From the NCBI GenBank assembly GCA_021648845.1, contig JAKJHY010000036.1, positions 1 to 49,692 of the forward strand: a stretch of 49,692 nt of DNA, in the 5' to 3' direction. Positions within the stretch are counted from its first letter, which is position 1. The number at the start of each line of letters is the position of its first letter. Below the pieces are notes generated by a model. It was not told the DNA's origin. It saw only the letters and a program-made list of their open reading frames with translations, and ran no database searches. Shown one piece after another: positions 49,514-49,692 of the stretch. This DNA comes from Mycobacterium sp. MBM. Its GTDB lineage: Bacteria > Actinomycetota > Actinomycetes > Mycobacteriales > Mycobacteriaceae. A program made the position numbers and the translations under genes.

Positions 49514-49692
49514 ATGCAGGCCACCGTTCAGCACTGGAGTAACGGCACGTTCTTCGAAGGCGCTTCGGACGTCACCGCTGCGGTGACCAATCCGGCGACC
49601 GGTCAGGTCACCGGTCAGGTGGCCCTGGGCAGCGTCGCCGACGCCCGCGCGGTCATCGACGCCGCCGCCGCGGCCTTCCCCGCCTGGCGCGA
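49514..49692 (+). CDS. mmsA: Methylmalonate-semialdehyde dehydrogenase, N-terminal part
   Basis: The first 59 codons of an aldehyde dehydrogenase, cut by the window end. It reads H-W-S-N-G-T-F-F-E-G, then V-T-N-P-A-T-G-Q-V-T-G-Q-V-A-L-G and A-A-A-A-F-P-A-W-R, the start pattern of CoA-acylating methylmalonate-semialdehyde dehydrogenases (valine and beta-alanine breakdown). Catalytic residues lie beyond the window. A GGAGGG occurs well upstream, but spacing is long. Confidence 0.8.
   Translation, partial: MQATVQHWSNGTFFEGASDVTAAVTNPATGQVTGQVALGSVADARAVIDAAAAAFPAWR

Overview
The window is chromosomal DNA of a high-GC actinobacterium, almost certainly a mycobacterium (Mycolicibacterium-type). 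The signs are a 13E12-type DUF222/HNH gene, a KstR-type operator, a carboxylic acid reductase, F420-type and HugZ-type flavoproteins, two P450s, PncA, a maltokinase-family gene, and many start codons lying about 6 nt after a TANNNT -10 box, which is the mycobacterial leaderless arrangement. The species cannot be fixed from the sequence. No rRNA, tRNA, CRISPR array, prophage or insertion sequence was found.

Layout. 0-6 kb: a DUF4262 protein, a frameshifted DUF222/HNH gene under a LexA-like box, an LCM-type methyltransferase, a two-gene unit (SnoaL-like protein plus NAD-dependent dehydrogenase) behind a KstR-type palindrome, a small secreted protein and msrA. 6-12.3 kb: a winged-helix regulator, a TerC protein and a four-gene operon dabB-dabA-PII-like-carbonic-anhydrase-like, in which each gene overlaps the next by 4 nt. 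This is a DAB-type inorganic-carbon uptake system. 12.3-18.7 kb: a P450/TetR divergent pair with two matched operators, then a second TetR whose probable operator (TGGACA-N2-TGTCCA) also lies in the promoter of a leftward glycosyltransferase/methyltransferase/toroid-protein operon.

19-22.6 kb: a second 4-nt-overlap operon of a large membrane protein, an unlisted 50-residue membrane protein, a cupredoxin-like lipoprotein and another polytopic membrane protein. 22.6-33.5 kb: pncA, a crotonase, a MarR/ABC-2 exporter operon, a maltokinase-family kinase, HugZ, a PyrE-like phosphoribosyltransferase, a complete binding-protein ABC importer (leftward) and a PPOX flavoprotein. 33.5-41.9 kb: the 1162-residue carboxylic acid reductase, a DMT transporter, an APH-type kinase, a second P450 behind a nested palindrome, a LacI regulator and an internally deleted MFS transporter. 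41.9-49.7 kb: a second TerC protein behind a convincing yybP-ykoY manganese riboswitch, a Thr-rich membrane protein, a Rieske lipoprotein, GtrA, an SDR, a degenerate GGDEF protein preceded by a leaderless 18-codon ORF, a dienelactone hydrolase, and a PucR regulator divergent from the start of a methylmalonate-semialdehyde dehydrogenase cut by the window end.

The most interesting items are the DAB operon, with its PII-like protein and a carbonic-anhydrase homologue lacking the catalytic Arg; the TetR-linked glycosyltransferase cluster; the cupredoxin membrane operon; and the two differently controlled TerC paralogues. Functions are inferred from recognised sequence motifs only. No database search was possible.
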